A DNA stretch of 64,000 nt from Alphaproteobacteria bacterium HGW-Alphaproteobacteria-1 (GTDB taxonomy: Bacteria > Pseudomonadota > Alphaproteobacteria > Rhodobacterales > Rhodobacteraceae). The stretch spans positions 248,001 to 312,000 of the forward strand of contig PHEQ01000003.1 in the NCBI GenBank assembly GCA_002842985.1. Direction: 5' to 3'. The position numbers and the translations under genes were made by a program. Within the stretch, counting starts at the first letter, position 1. Each line of letters opens with the position of its first letter. The notes under the pieces were generated by a model. It saw only the letters and a program-made list of their open reading frames with translations, made no database searches and had not been told where the DNA came from. Shown piece after piece: positions 50,113-59,980 of this stretch.

Positions 50113-51678
50113 TTACGAAACGTCCTTGTAGCTGACCTCGCGCGCGTCGCCCCCGGTTTTCTCGCGCCGAACAAGCAGCCGGTTCAACGCGTGGACATAG
50201 GCCTTGGCCGAGGCCACCACGGTATCGGTATCGGCCGATTGCCCGGTGACGATGCGGCCCGCCTCCTCCATTCGCACGCTTACGGTGGCCTGCGCGTCGG
50301 TGCCCTCGGTCACGGCATGGACCTGATAAAGCTGCAACCGCGCCTCATGCGGAAACAGCGCCTTGACCGCGTTGAACGTGGCGTCGACCGGCCCGTCGCC
50401 GATGGCCTCGGTCGAGACCTCGCGCCCGTCGATTTCCATCGTGAGGCTGGCCTGTTGCGGGCCTTCGGTACCACAGATCACGCGCAAATGCTTGATCTGA
50501 AGGCGGTTGTTCTCGGAATCCACGCCTGCGGTGACGAGCGCCACAAGATCGTCGTCGTAGATTTCCTTTTTGCGGTCGGCAAGTTCCTTGAAGCGGACAA
50601 AGACATCGTTGAGCTGGTTGTCGGCCAGTTCATAGCCCAAATCCTTGAGTTTGGAACGAAGTGCTGCACGGCCCGAATGCTTGCCCATGACGATATTGGT
50701 TTCGGTCAGGCCCACATCCTCGGGGCGCATGATCTCGAAGGTCTCGGCATTCTTGAGCATTCCATCCTGATGGATACCGCTCTCGTGCGCAAAGGCGTTC
50801 TTGCCGACGATGGCCTTGTTGAACTGCACCGCAAATCCCGAAACGGCAGCGACGCGGCGTGAAATATTCATCAGCTTGCGGCTGTCTACCCCAGTCTCAT
50901 AAGGCATGATGTCGCCGCGCACCTTGAGCGCCATCACCACCTCTTCGAGGGCGGTGTTGCCCGCACGCTCGCCAAGCCCGTTGATCGTGCATTCGATCTG
51001 GCGCGCGCCGCCTGCGACGGCGGCAAGCGCGTTGGCCGTGGCCATGCCCAGATCGTTGTGGCAATGGGTGGCAAAGACCACCTCATCGGCCCCCGGCACG
51101 GTTTCGATCAGGCGGCGGATGAGCGACGCGGATTCCTCGGGCGCGGTATAGCCCACGGTATCGGGGATATTGATCGTGGTCGCGCCCGCCTTGATCGCGA
51201 TTTCGACCACGCGGCAGAGGTAATCCCATTCGGTGCGGGTGGCATCCATCGGCGACCACTGCACGTTGTCGCAGAGATTGCGCGCATGGGTCACGGTCTC
51301 GTGGATGCGCTCGGCCATCTGGTCGCGGTCGAGATTGGGAATGGCGCGATGCAGCGGCGAGGTGCCGATAAAGGTATGGATGCGGGGGGATCGTGCATGG
51401 CGCACCGCCTCCCAGCAGCGGTCGATATCCTTGAAATTGGCGCGCGCGAGGCCGCAGATCGTCGCATGCGCCGCATTCTTCGCGATCTCGCTCACGGCGC
51501 GGAAATCGCCCTCCGAGGCGATGGGAAAGCCCGCTTCGATGATATCGACGCCCATCTCGTCGAGAAGTTGCGCGATCTCGAGCTTTTCGTCGTGGGTCAT
51601 GGTCGCGCCGGGGCTTTGCTCGCCATCGCGCAACGTGGTGTCGAAAATCACCACGCGATCCTTGGTCGGGTTGGTCAT
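50113..51678 (-). CDS. leuA: 2-isopropylmalate synthase
   Basis: 521 residues. LeuA condenses 2-oxoisovalerate with acetyl-CoA, the first step to leucine. Features are FDTTLRDGEQSPGA at the N-terminus, HCHNDLGMATANALAAV in the barrel, NGLGERAGN, and a C-terminal regulatory LeuA-dimer domain (about 390-505) that binds leucine. ATG 51678 is chosen because the longer frame lacks a ribosome site. Upstream is a Leu-rich leader peptide, so transcription attenuation by leucine supply is likely. Confidence 0.95.
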   Translation of the reverse strand: MTNPTKDRVVIFDTTLRDGEQSPGATMTHDEKLEIAQLLDEMGVDIIEAGFPIASEGDFRAVSEIAKNAAHATICGLARANFKDIDRCWEAVRHARSPRIHTFIGTSPLHRAIPNLDRDQMAERIHETVTHARNLCDNVQWSPMDATRTEWDYLCRVVEIAIKAGATTINIPDTVGYTAPEESASLIRRLIETVPGADEVVFATHCHNDLGMATANALAAVAGGARQIECTINGLGERAGNTALEEVVMALKVRGDIMPYETGVDSRKLMNISRRVAAVSGFAVQFNKAIVGKNAFAHESGIHQDGMLKNAETFEIMRPEDVGLTETNIVMGKHSGRAALRSKLKDLGYELADNQLNDVFVRFKELADRKKEIYDDDLVALVTAGVDSENNRLQIKHLRVICGTEGPQQASLTMEIDGREVSTEAIGDGPVDATFNAVKALFPHEARLQLYQVHAVTEGTDAQATVSVRMEEAGRIVTGQSADTDTVVASAKAYVHALNRLLVRREKTGGDAREVSYKDVS

Positions 51679-51728
51679 GTCGGTCTCTTTCGGTTGATCC
51701 TTGGGCCTCTTGGCGCGAAACGGCACAT

Positions 51729-51764
51729 CCTCTGAGCGCGTGCGCCGGGCGGCACGCTCAGAGG
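51729..51764 (-). promoter_or_regulatory. Attenuator hairpin of leuA
   Basis: CCTCTGAGCGTGC and GCACGCGCTCAGAGG (minus strand) pair over 13 bp with a two-base bulge. The leader-peptide stop codon is inside the first arm, so a ribosome finishing or stalling on the leader decides whether this stem forms. The competing structure is not clear from inspection. Confidence 0.65.
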
Positions 51765-51841
51765 CGGCTAAGGCCTAGGCACAGCACGCGCGCCGCGCGA
51801 AGGGCGCGGGCAGGGCAAGCGTTATGTGCGTTCACGATCAT
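51758..51841 (-). CDS. leuA leader peptide (leuL-like)
   Basis: A 27-residue frame, MIVNAHNACP... ending RVLCLGLSRL. Five of the last 14 residues are Leu, using CTT, CTG, CTA, CTT and CTC, including the rare CTA. The frame lies 7 bases after a -10 element and has no Shine-Dalgarno, so it may be read from a leaderless RNA. Its stop is inside the downstream hairpin. These are the hallmarks of an amino-acid attenuator. Too short to judge by homology. Confidence 0.75.
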   Translation of the reverse strand: MIVNAHNACPARALRAARVLCLGLSRL

Positions 51842-51847
51842 GGTCAG

Positions 51848-51876
51848 ACTATAGGCAGCGGCGCACGGCTTGAAAA
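51848..51876 (-). promoter_or_regulatory. Promoter of the leuA leader
   Basis: TTTTCA (51876-51871), a 17-base spacer and TATAGT (51853-51848) on the minus strand. The -10 matches TATAAT at five of six. Transcription would begin at or next to the leader-peptide ATG at 51841. Confidence 0.6.
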
Positions 51877-51927
51877 CCCCGAATTTAGCGGCTTGAAGCC
51901 ATACCGCTTTCGGCTAGCTCTGCCATC

Positions 51928-52593
51928 ATGGACAGGGCTTTGATCATCGGCGCGTCGGGCGGCATCGGGCGGGCCATCGCCGGCCTGTTGACCGAGCGCG
52001 GCGTGGCCGTCACCGGGCTGTCGCGCAGCAAGGACGGGCTTGACCTGACCGACGAAGCCGCGGTCGAGGTGGCCTTGGGGCGGCTTGAGGGGTCATTCGA
52101 TCTGATCCTCGTAGCGACCGGCGCGCTGGAAATCGGCGGTGCCGTGCCGGAAAAGGCGCTCCGGCAGATCACGCCGCAGGCGATGATGGATCAGTTTGCG
52201 CTCAACTGTGTGGGGCCGTCCCTCGTGCTCAAGCACAGCATCCGGCTCTTGCCGCGTGGGGGGCGGGGGGTTTTTGCGGCGCTCTCGGCGCGGGTGGGGT
52301 CGATTGGCGACAACAGCTTCGGTGGCTGGTATTCCTATCGCACGGCCAAGGCGGCGCTCAACCAGATGATCCACACCGGCGCGATTGAACTGGGGCGCAG
52401 CCACCGCGCGGCGATTTGCGTGGCGCTGCATCCCGGCACGGTCGAGACCGAATTCACCCGCAAATATCTGGGGCGGCACCCGGCGGTGCCCGCCGCAGAG
52501 GCGGCCGAAAACCTGCTGCGCGTCATCGAAGGATTGCGGCCAGAGGACAGCGGCGGGTTCTTTGATTGGCAGGGGAAAACCGTGCCATGGTGA
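51928..52593 (+). CDS. Short-chain dehydrogenase/reductase
   Basis: 221 residues. The cofactor motif ASGGIGRAI is at the N-terminus, and the catalytic Tyr-x3-Lys is GWYSYRTAK, with a Ser in FAALSARVGS. It is a C-factor-like SDR with unknown substrate. It is divergent from the leuA leader and overlaps the photolyase start by seven bases, so the two are probably co-expressed. Confidence 0.85.
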   Translation: MDRALIIGASGGIGRAIAGLLTERGVAVTGLSRSKDGLDLTDEAAVEVALGRLEGSFDLILVATGALEIGGAVPEKALRQITPQAMMDQFALNCVGPSLVLKHSIRLLPRGGRGVFAALSARVGSIGDNSFGGWYSYRTAKAALNQMIHTGAIELGRSHRAAICVALHPGTVETEFTRKYLGRHPAVPAAEAAENLLRVIEGLRPEDSGGFFDWQGKTVPW

Positions 52594-54116
52594 GGCGGCT
52601 GGTGCTGGTGCTGGGGGATCAGCTTGGCCCGGATCTCTCTGCGCTCAACGCGGCGGACAAGGCGCGCGACGTGGTGGTCATGGCCGAGGTGATGGACGAG
52701 GGCCGCTATGTGCCGCACCATCCCAAGAAGATCGCGCTGATCCTGTCGGCGATGCGACATTTTGCGCAAGAGTTGCGCGCGGACGGCTGGCAGGTGGCGT
52801 ATACCCGGCTTGATGATCCGGAGGCCACGCCGTCGATTGTCGGGGAATTGATCCGGCGCGCGGAGGAATTCGGCGCCTCTGAGGTCATCGCCACGCAGCC
52901 CGGCGAATGGCGGCTGATTGCGGCGCTGAATGAGGCACCTCTGTCAGTCCGGCAACTGCCGGATGTTCGGTTCATCTGCACGCTCGAGGAGTTCGACCGC
53001 TGGGCCGAGGGGCGCAAAGAGCTTCGGATGGAGTATTTCTATCGCGAGATGCGTCGCAAGACCGGGCTGATGATGGAGGGTGACCAACCGGCGGGGGGCA
53101 AGTGGAATTTCGACCACGACAACCGCAAGCGGGCGCAAGTGGACCTGCTGCGTGCCACGCCGATGCGCTTTGAGCCCGACGCGATCACGCAAGAGGTGCT
53201 CGATCTGGTCGAGGCGCGCTTTGGCGGGCATTTCGGCGATCTGCGGCCGTTCTGGTTCGCCGTGACATCCGATGAGGCGAGGCGCGCCTTCGATCATTTC
53301 GTCACCCATCTGCTGCCCGGTTTCGGCGATTATCAAGACGCGATGCTGAGCGGTGACCGATTTGTGCATCACTCGGTCATTTCGATGTATCTCAATATCG
53401 GCCTGCTCGACCCCTTGAAAATCTGCGCCCGCGTGGACGCGGAGTGGAAAGCGGGCCGCGTGCCGATCAACGCCGCCGAGGGCTATATCCGGCAGGTGAT
53501 CGGCTGGCGCGAATATGTGCGCGGCATCTATTTCAGAGAGGGGCCAGATTATACGGCGCGCAATGCGCTTGGCCAAACCCGTGATCTGCCTGGCTTTTAC
53601 TGGGGGGGCGCAACGCGCATGAACTGCGTGGCCAAAGCCGTCGATCAGACCAAGGAAGAGGCCTATGCCCATCATATCCAGCGGCTGATGGTGACGGGCA
53701 ATTTCGCGCTTCTCGCCGGGGTGGACCCGGCAGAGGTGCACGCATGGTATCTGGCGGTCTATGCCGATGCCTTTGAATGGGTCGAGGCCCCGAATGTGAT
53801 CGGCATGAGCCAGTTTGCCGATGGCGGGATCATAGCCTCGAAACCTTATGTTTCGTCCGGCAATTACATCGACAAGATGTCGGATTACTGCCGGTCCTGC
53901 GCCTATTCGGTCAAGGCGAAGACCGGCGACAATGCCTGTCCCTTCAACCTGCTCTACTGGGATTTCCTGATCCGCCACCGCGACCGGTTCGGGCGCAATC
54001 CGCGCATGGGGCCAGTTTACCGAACATGGGACAGGATGGCGGCTGACCACCGGGAGTCGGTGCTGCGTGATGCCGCGCACGTGCTGAGGCGTCTTGAGGC
54101 GGGCGCGGTGGTGTGA
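52587..54116 (+). CDS. FeS-type cryptochrome/(6-4) photolyase family protein
   Basis: 509 residues of the FeS-BCP (PhrB/CryB) group. An N-terminal Rossmann-like domain (about 1-130) precedes the helical FAD domain. The four cluster-binding cysteines are at 347 (RMNC), 435 and 438 (CRSC) and 451 (NAC), matching the Agrobacterium PhrB spacing. It probably repairs (6-4) photoproducts with light or acts as a light sensor. ATG 52587 is inside the SDR 3' end. Its TGA abuts the convergent MORN gene stop. Confidence 0.92.
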   Translation: MVRRLVLVLGDQLGPDLSALNAADKARDVVVMAEVMDEGRYVPHHPKKIALILSAMRHFAQELRADGWQVAYTRLDDPEATPSIVGELIRRAEEFGASEVIATQPGEWRLIAALNEAPLSVRQLPDVRFICTLEEFDRWAEGRKELRMEYFYREMRRKTGLMMEGDQPAGGKWNFDHDNRKRAQVDLLRATPMRFEPDAITQEVLDLVEARFGGHFGDLRPFWFAVTSDEARRAFDHFVTHLLPGFGDYQDAMLSGDRFVHHSVISMYLNIGLLDPLKICARVDAEWKAGRVPINAAEGYIRQVIGWREYVRGIYFREGPDYTARNALGQTRDLPGFYWGGATRMNCVAKAVDQTKEEAYAHHIQRLMVTGNFALLAGVDPAEVHAWYLAVYADAFEWVEAPNVIGMSQFADGGIIASKPYVSSGNYIDKMSDYCRSCAYSVKAKTGDNACPFNLLYWDFLIRHRDRFGRNPRMGPVYRTWDRMAADHRESVLRDAAHVLRRLEAGAVV

Positions 54117-55556
54117 TCACTCGCTGCGGGTGATGTTGTCGCTCAGCACGCCGTCTTCCCAGGTGCCGCTCTCTTCCTGACCGCCGGCATAGCGCATCGT
54201 GCCCTCGCCCTGCCGCTTGCCCGCAAGGAACATGCCCTCGTAGACGTCGCCATTGGCGTAGGTGGCCACACCGCGACCGGAAATCTCGCCCTCGCGCCAT
54301 TCACCCTCATAGGCGAAGCTCTCGTTCTCGGGCGTCTCTGGATTGTCGGGGATGGTGATGCGGCCCTGTCCGTGGCGCTGGCCATCGGCAAAACCGCCCT
54401 CATAGACCGAGCCGTCGGGATAGGTCACGGTGCCTTGCCCGTGGCGTTGCCCGTTCTGCCACTGGCCTTCATAGCGATAGCCGTCAGGATAGGTCATCAC
54501 GCCATGGCCGTGGTTGCGTGCCTCGCGGAATTCGCCCTCATAGACCAGGCCACTGGGATAGGTCGCGCGGCCCGTCCCCTCAATCACGCCGCCGACCCAC
54601 TCGCCCTCGTAGGTGGCCCCGTCGGGATAGGCGATCGTGCCCTGACCGTTGGCCAGATCGTCGCGGAACTGCCCTTCGTAGACCGAGCCATCGGGATAGC
54701 TGACGCGGCCCTGCCCGGAAATCTTGCCGTTCTGCCACTCGCCCTCGTAGCGATAGCCGTCGGTGCCGGTGAAGACACCCTGCCCATGGCGCAGGTCGTC
54801 GGCGAATTGTCCCTCGTAGACATCGCCGTTGGCATAGGTGACGCGCCCCGCGCCCTGCCGCTGCCCGGCCACCAGATCGCCCTCGTAGACATCGCCATTG
54901 GGCTGGGTGAGCTTGCCGCGCCCGTCGATCTGGCCCTCTTTCCAGGTGCCTTCATAAACAAGGCCGTCGGGCATGGTCAGCTTGCCTTCGCCCTCGCGCG
55001 CGCCGCGCAGCACCGCCCCCTCGTAGATCGCGCCGTCGGGATAGGTGATCGTGGCATCGCCCTCCTTGACGCCATTGACCCAGTCGCCTTCGTAGCGATA
55101 CCCGCCCGGGCTTTCCATCCGGCCGCGCCCGTGATGCATGGCATTCAGGAACCCGCCCTCATAGCGCACGCCGTTGGCATAGATCGCGATGCCCGTGCCG
55201 GTGATCTCGCCCTCGGCCCAGTCTCCCTCATAGGTGCCGCCATCGGCAAAGACGATCTTGCCCAGCCCGTGCGGCTTGCCGCGCTCGAACTCGCCCTCGT
55301 AGACCGAGCCGTTGGGAAAGCGCGCCACGCCGCGCCCGCGGATCTCGCCCGCGACCCAGTCGCCGGTATATTCATAGCCGTTGGGCAGGGTATACGTGCC
55401 GGTGCCGTGTTGCAGCCCGTCCTTGAACGTGCCCTCGTAGATGCCGCCATCGTCATATTGCTTGGTCTGGACGCCGTTGTCCTGCGCAAAGGCACCCGCA
55501 CCCACACCCACGACAAGCGCCGCAGCCAAAATCATCTGTCTCGGAAAACGTGTCAT
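54117..55556 (-). CDS. Secreted MORN-repeat protein
   Basis: 479 residues. A signal (about 1-24, ending GAFAQ) is followed by about 18 consecutive 23-residue MORN repeats (consensus YEGxWxxGxxxGxGxxxYPDG) and a short tail. MORN repeats form flat beta structures that in some proteins bind lipid or act as scaffolds. The protein should be periplasmic or outer-surface. ATG 55556 is chosen because upstream codons encode no signal. No enzyme domain is attached. Function unknown. Confidence 0.88.
   Translation of the reverse strand: MTRFPRQMILAAALVVGVGAGAFAQDNGVQTKQYDDGGIYEGTFKDGLQHGTGTYTLPNGYEYTGDWVAGEIRGRGVARFPNGSVYEGEFERGKPHGLGKIVFADGGTYEGDWAEGEITGTGIAIYANGVRYEGGFLNAMHHGRGRMESPGGYRYEGDWVNGVKEGDATITYPDGAIYEGAVLRGAREGEGKLTMPDGLVYEGTWKEGQIDGRGKLTQPNGDVYEGDLVAGQRQGAGRVTYANGDVYEGQFADDLRHGQGVFTGTDGYRYEGEWQNGKISGQGRVSYPDGSVYEGQFRDDLANGQGTIAYPDGATYEGEWVGGVIEGTGRATYPSGLVYEGEFREARNHGHGVMTYPDGYRYEGQWQNGQRHGQGTVTYPDGSVYEGGFADGQRHGQGRITIPDNPETPENESFAYEGEWREGEISGRGVATYANGDVYEGMFLAGKRQGEGTMRYAGGQEESGTWEDGVLSDNITRSE
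54177..55439 (-). repeat. Tandem 69-bp repeats encoding MORN units
   Basis: Eighteen units of 69 bases, except the sixteenth, which carries an eight-residue insert (NPETPENES region). Units 6, 11 and 15 start YRYEG and units 12 and 16 start SVYEG, giving a partial four-unit super-repeat that suggests past duplication of blocks. Confidence 0.85.
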
Positions 55557-55710
55557 CTCTGCCCCGGTGCCCCTCGCCTGCCCGATCCTGTGGCGGGTGT
55601 CTCCAAATCTAGAGGAGCGGTCACGTTGTGACAACGGGTTTCGGGCAATTCGGCTTTCCCTTGCGCGGCGATCTGTTATCTCGATTGGCAGAAGCGGCAA
55701 GGGGGCGCAC

Positions 55711-57366
55711 ATGGCAGACCGGTTTCGCCTGACACTGGCACAACTCAACCCCACGGTGGGCGATCTGGCGGGCAACGCGGCGCTGGCGCGGCGCGCCTGG
55801 GAAGAGGGGCGCGCGGCGGGGGCCGATCTCGTGGCGCTGCCCGAGATGTTCGTGACCGGCTACAACCCGCAGGATCTGGTGCTGAAACCGGCCTTTCATC
55901 GGGCCGCCATCGCCACGATAGAGGCGCTTGCGCACGACTGCTCTGACGGCCCCGCGCTGGCCATTGGCGGCCCGGCGCGCGACGGGGTGGCGCTTTACAA
56001 CGCCTATTACGTCTTGCAGGGCGGGCGCGTGGCGGCGCGCGTGCTCAAGCATCACCTGCCCAACGAAACGGTCTTTGATGAAAAGCGCCTGTTCTCGAGC
56101 GGGCCGGTGACGGGCCCCTATGCGGTGGCGGGCGTGCGCCTCGGCTCACCCATCTGCGAGGATGCATGGCATCCGGATGTGGCAGAAACGCTGGCCGAGA
56201 CCGGGGCCGAGATACTGCTCGTGCCCAACGGCTCGCCGCATTACCGCGAGAAGATGACCGTGCGCCAGAACCTGATGGTGGCGCGCGTGATCGAGACGGG
56301 TTTGCCACTTGTCTATCTCAACCTTCTGGGCGGTCAGGACGATCAGGTGTTTGACGGCGGCTCTTTCGTGCTCAACCCCGGCGGCGCGCTGGCGCTGCAA
56401 CTTCCGATGTTCGAAGAGGCGGTGGCGCATGTGGATTTCACGCGCGGGGCCGAGGGCTGGCGCGCCGATCCCGGCCCGCTTGCCCACCTGCCCGACGATC
56501 TGGAACAGGATTATCACGCCATGGTTCTGGCCTTGCGTGACTACCTGGGCAAGGCGGGGTTTTCCAAGGTGCTTCTGGGCCTTTCGGGCGGGGTGGACAG
56601 CGCCATTGTCGCCACCATCGCGGTGGATGCGCTGGGCGCGGGCAATGTGCGCTGTGTCATGCTGCCCTCGGAATACACCTCGCGCGCCTCGCTGGAGGAC
56701 GCGCAGGCGGTGGCCGAAAATCTCGGCTGCCGCTACGATACAGTGCCGATTGCCGCGGGGCGCGCGGCAATCACCACCACGCTCGCGCCGCTCTTCGAGG
56801 GGTGTGCGCCTGACCTGACCGAGGAGAATATCCAGTCGCGCCTGCGCGGCCTGTTGCTCATGGCGCTGTCGAACAAGTTCGGCGAGATGCTGCTGACCAC
56901 CGGCAACAAGTCCGAGGTGGCGGTGGGCTACGCCACGATCTACGGCGACATGGCCGGGGGCTACAACCCGATCAAGGATCTCTACAAGACGCGCGTTTTC
57001 GACATCTGCCGCTGGCGCAACGCCCAGCATCGGGCGTGGATGGCAGGGCCTGCGGGGGCTGTGATCCCGACCCGCGTGATCGACAAGCCGCCGAGCGCCG
57101 AGCTGCGCGCCGACCAGAAGGACAGCGATTCGCTGCCCGATTACCCGGTTCTGGACGGCATCCTGCAAATCCTTGTCGATCAGGATGGCGCGATTCCCGA
57201 TTGCATCGCGGCAGGCTTTGACGAGGCCGATGCGCGGCGGGTGGAACACCTGCTTTATATCAGCGAATACAAGCGGTTCCAGTCCGCTCCGGGCACGCGT
57301 CTGACCTCGCGCGCCTTCTGGCTTGACCGGCGCTATCCCATCGTCAACGGCTGGCGCGATCGCTGA
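55711..57366 (+). CDS. nadE: Glutamine-dependent NAD+ synthase
   Basis: 551 residues, a fusion of an N-terminal nitrilase-type glutaminase (triad Glu45, Lys113, Cys149 in LPEMF, LKHHLPN and ICEDAW) and a C-terminal NAD synthase domain with the ATP-loop SGGVDS at 292-297. It amidates deamido-NAD using glutamine. ATG 55711 follows aagggggcg. It converges with the kinase gene, with six bases between stops. Confidence 0.95.
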   Translation: MADRFRLTLAQLNPTVGDLAGNAALARRAWEEGRAAGADLVALPEMFVTGYNPQDLVLKPAFHRAAIATIEALAHDCSDGPALAIGGPARDGVALYNAYYVLQGGRVAARVLKHHLPNETVFDEKRLFSSGPVTGPYAVAGVRLGSPICEDAWHPDVAETLAETGAEILLVPNGSPHYREKMTVRQNLMVARVIETGLPLVYLNLLGGQDDQVFDGGSFVLNPGGALALQLPMFEEAVAHVDFTRGAEGWRADPGPLAHLPDDLEQDYHAMVLALRDYLGKAGFSKVLLGLSGGVDSAIVATIAVDALGAGNVRCVMLPSEYTSRASLEDAQAVAENLGCRYDTVPIAAGRAAITTTLAPLFEGCAPDLTEENIQSRLRGLLLMALSNKFGEMLLTTGNKSEVAVGYATIYGDMAGGYNPIKDLYKTRVFDICRWRNAQHRAWMAGPAGAVIPTRVIDKPPSAELRADQKDSDSLPDYPVLDGILQILVDQDGAIPDCIAAGFDEADARRVEHLLYISEYKRFQSAPGTRLTSRAFWLDRRYPIVNGWRDR

Positions 57367-57372
57367 GCGGCG

Positions 57373-59478
57373 TCACTCGGCGGCGCGCGGGGTCGCGTCG
57401 TCGCGCAGCCGCGCGACATAGGCCATCAGATCGGCCTTGCGCAGCGGCTTGGGCAAAAAGCCGTCCATGCCCGCCAGATACGCTGCCTGCCGGTGCTGAT
57501 CGAGCACATTGGCCGTGACGGCAACAATATGGGCGGGCGGCCAATCATGCGCGCGCTCCTGCGTGCGGATCAGGCCCGCCGCCTGATAGCCGTCCATGCC
57601 GGGCATCGAGACATCCATCAGCACCAGCCGCGCGGGGGCCTCGGTATAGAGAGAAACCGCCTCCGCCCCACTCGCCGCCAGCCGCAGCGCTGCCCCAGAG
57701 CCGCTGAAATACCGCTCCATCAGCAAGCGATTGGTGGCGTTGTCATCGACCGCCAGAATGTCCAGTCCGACAGCCCATTCGACCGGCGGAGGCAGGGCGG
57801 GCGCGGGCGTGACAGGGACGGCGCCCCGCGCCCCTCCCAGAAGCTGCCGCAACGCGTCGATGAGCGCCCCCTCGCGCAGCGGCTTGCGCAATACCGCGCC
57901 GCCCTTGGGCGCGCACGCGGGAGCGCCAGCCATCAACAAACGCGGCACATCGGGGCAATGCGCCAGCCGTCCGGCGGCCTCGTCAAGCATGACCAGGTCC
58001 GGACAACCCGCCTCGGGCAGGGCCGCCGCGCTCGCCGTCGCGCGAACTTCGGCCCCCAGATGCGTGAGCAGCGTTTCGAGCCCGGCGCGGCGGTCACTGA
58101 GCGGGTCGGCCAGCCAGATCACTGGCGCGGGCGCGCCCTGGGGCTTGAGCGGCACCACGGACCGTCCATTGTGCGTGCCGTCCGGCACAAGCGGCAGGGT
58201 GATGGTGAAGCAGGTGCCGCGCCCCTCCTCCGAAGCAAGCGCGATCCGTCCCCCCATGAGGTTGACAAGCTGGCGGCTGACCGCAAGACCAAGCCCGGTG
58301 CCACAAAAGGTGCGCGCGGCCCCGTTATCGGCCTGCTCGAAGGCGGCGAACACCCGGTGCTGTTGATCTGCGGGAATGCCCAAGCCGGTGTCGGTCACGC
58401 GGATCGTGATTTCCCCGGGTCCCGCACGCGCGACCCCCACTGCCACATGACCGTCCAGCGTAAACTTGACCGCATTGCCGGCGATATTGACCAGGATCTG
58501 CCGCAGCCGTCCGGCATCGCCGATCATCACCTCGGGCAGATCGGGTGAGACATGACTGAAAAGCGCGATCCCTTTGCGCGCCGCGAGCGGCGCCAGCAAT
58601 TGCGTGACGTCCTCTACGATCTCGCGCAGGCGGTATGGCTCCTGCATGAGGTCGAGCTTGCCCGCCTCGATCCTGGAGAAATCCAGAATGTCGTTGATGA
58701 TCGTCAAGAGCGCATCGCCCGAGCGCACCATGGTGCGCACATAGCCGTCCTGCTCGGGGCTGAGCGGGGTCTCTGACAGAAGATCGGCCATGCCGATGAT
58801 GCCGTTCATCGGTGTCCTGATTTCGTGGCTCATTTTGGCAAGAAATTCGGATTTCGCCTGGTTGGCGGCGATGGCGGCGGCACGCGCGGCCTCGACCCGC
58901 CCGATCAGTCGCCGCAGAGGGCGGCCCACGATGATACGGAACGACGCCCAGTTGGCCAACGTCGCTATCAAGATGCCCCCTGCCAGCAACACGAGCAGGA
59001 AATCGCGCTGATAGCGTTTGACGGCGGCGATCTCGCGCTCGTCGAAGCGGGTGACAAGCTCGGTGATGGGCCAGGAATAGACCTCATAGGGCAGGGCGAG
59101 CGCGTCCTCTGCCCCGGCGCAGCCCAGCCCTGCGGGCACCACGGCCAGCGACACGCCCGAGGCCGGATCGCGCAGTTCGACACAGCGGATCGCCGGATCG
59201 CCCAGGAGTGTCTGCATCAGGTCGCGCACATGCCCTTGCTGCCAGTCCACCTCTCCGTCGCTCTGGTCGCTGAAGCGCTCGAGCGCGCCGCCAAGCCGCG
59301 CGGTGGCGTTGCCGATGCGCATGGCCATTGCCTCTTCGCTACGCAACAGGTTCTTGCCGCTCAGCCACCAGAGCCCCGTGCCCGCGAAAAGCAGGAAGGT
59401 CGGTATCATTACCGCCGCGAGCCGCAGATAGAGGCCAAGCGTCGGCGTGCGCGGATCGGTCGTGGCGCTCATGCTCAT
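57373..59478 (-). CDS. Hybrid sensor histidine kinase
   Basis: 701 residues. Two membrane helices (about 18-39 and 158-178) bracket a periplasmic sensor of about 115 residues with two Cys (99 and 120). Then come the HisKA domain (His218 in [10 protein letters not shown]), the ATPase domain (about 320-430), a degenerate receiver (about 450-550, LVMLDE with LRKPL), and a full receiver (about 572-695; Asp578-579, phospho-site Asp622, Lys677). No output regulator is adjacent. A small secreted protein is encoded just upstream. Confidence 0.9.
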   Translation of the reverse strand: MSMSATTDPRTPTLGLYLRLAAVMIPTFLLFAGTGLWWLSGKNLLRSEEAMAMRIGNATARLGGALERFSDQSDGEVDWQQGHVRDLMQTLLGDPAIRCVELRDPASGVSLAVVPAGLGCAGAEDALALPYEVYSWPITELVTRFDEREIAAVKRYQRDFLLVLLAGGILIATLANWASFRIIVGRPLRRLIGRVEAARAAAIAANQAKSEFLAKMSHEIRTPMNGIIGMADLLSETPLSPEQDGYVRTMVRSGDALLTIINDILDFSRIEAGKLDLMQEPYRLREIVEDVTQLLAPLAARKGIALFSHVSPDLPEVMIGDAGRLRQILVNIAGNAVKFTLDGHVAVGVARAGPGEITIRVTDTGLGIPADQQHRVFAAFEQADNGAARTFCGTGLGLAVSRQLVNLMGGRIALASEEGRGTCFTITLPLVPDGTHNGRSVVPLKPQGAPAPVIWLADPLSDRRAGLETLLTHLGAEVRATASAAALPEAGCPDLVMLDEAAGRLAHCPDVPRLLMAGAPACAPKGGAVLRKPLREGALIDALRQLLGGARGAVPVTPAPALPPPVEWAVGLDILAVDDNATNRLLMERYFSGSGAALRLAASGAEAVSLYTEAPARLVLMDVSMPGMDGYQAAGLIRTQERAHDWPPAHIVAVTANVLDQHRQAAYLAGMDGFLPKPLRKADLMAYVARLRDDATPRAAE

Positions 59479-59494
59479 GTCTGCTGCGCCCTGT

Positions 59495-59893
59495 CTATTG
59501 CAGCCGCCGGGCGCGACCCGCGTCCATCAGGGCCTGAAGCGGTGCGCGATTGTCTATTTCCATGCGCACCACGCCATAGCGCCCGCCGCTTTCGACGAGA
59601 TAGTAATCGACCGGCACCTCGCGCCCCGTTCCATCGACCAGCGTGGCGCACATCACGTAGACATCGCCCATGCGCAGGATGATTTCGTGATTCTCGGTCG
59701 GGTAATAGGTGCGCAGGTCCCCTGTTTCGAGGTCCACATGGTGGAGCGCCCCGTCGATCATGCTGCGCCCGAGAGTGCGCTGAAGCGTGGCCTGAAGCTG
59801 TGTGCGCAATTCGGTCAGCGCCTGCGCGGCGGCTGCGTGCGGCAGGGGCCACAGACCGAGTGCAAGGATCAGAAGTGGTATCAGGCGTGTCAT
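59495..59893 (-). CDS. Small exported protein upstream of the hybrid kinase
   Basis: 132 residues. A signal (about 1-23, ending AAAAQA) precedes a compact domain with [23 protein letters not shown] and [19 protein letters not shown], predicted mostly beta. I do not recognise a family. It precedes the kinase by 16 bases in the same direction. A periplasmic partner that presents a ligand to the sensor is a reasonable guess. Confidence 0.65.
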   Translation of the reverse strand: MTRLIPLLILALGLWPLPHAAAAQALTELRTQLQATLQRTLGRSMIDGALHHVDLETGDLRTYYPTENHEIILRMGDVYVMCATLVDGTGREVPVDYYLVESGGRYGVVRMEIDNRAPLQALMDAGRARRLQ

Positions 59894-59980
59894 CGGCGGT
59901 GCGTTTCCCTTCTGGTCATGTGACCTCGGGGACATCCAAGCCGAACGACCTTACCAAACCGTTTCTTTTCGCTGTCCAGC

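Noticed and set aside
49808..50131. 107-residue plus-strand frame in the serC-leuA gap
   Set aside because: No ribosome site, no recognisable motif, and it runs through the leuA terminator hairpin into the leuA 3' end.
54177..55439. CRISPR array from the regular 69-bp period
   Set aside because: Units are contiguous coding repeats with no unique spacers.
54372..55631. Plus-strand frame opposite the MORN gene with repeated-looking sequence
   Set aside because: The periodicity is inherited from the 69-bp MORN repeats on the other strand, and no family fits.
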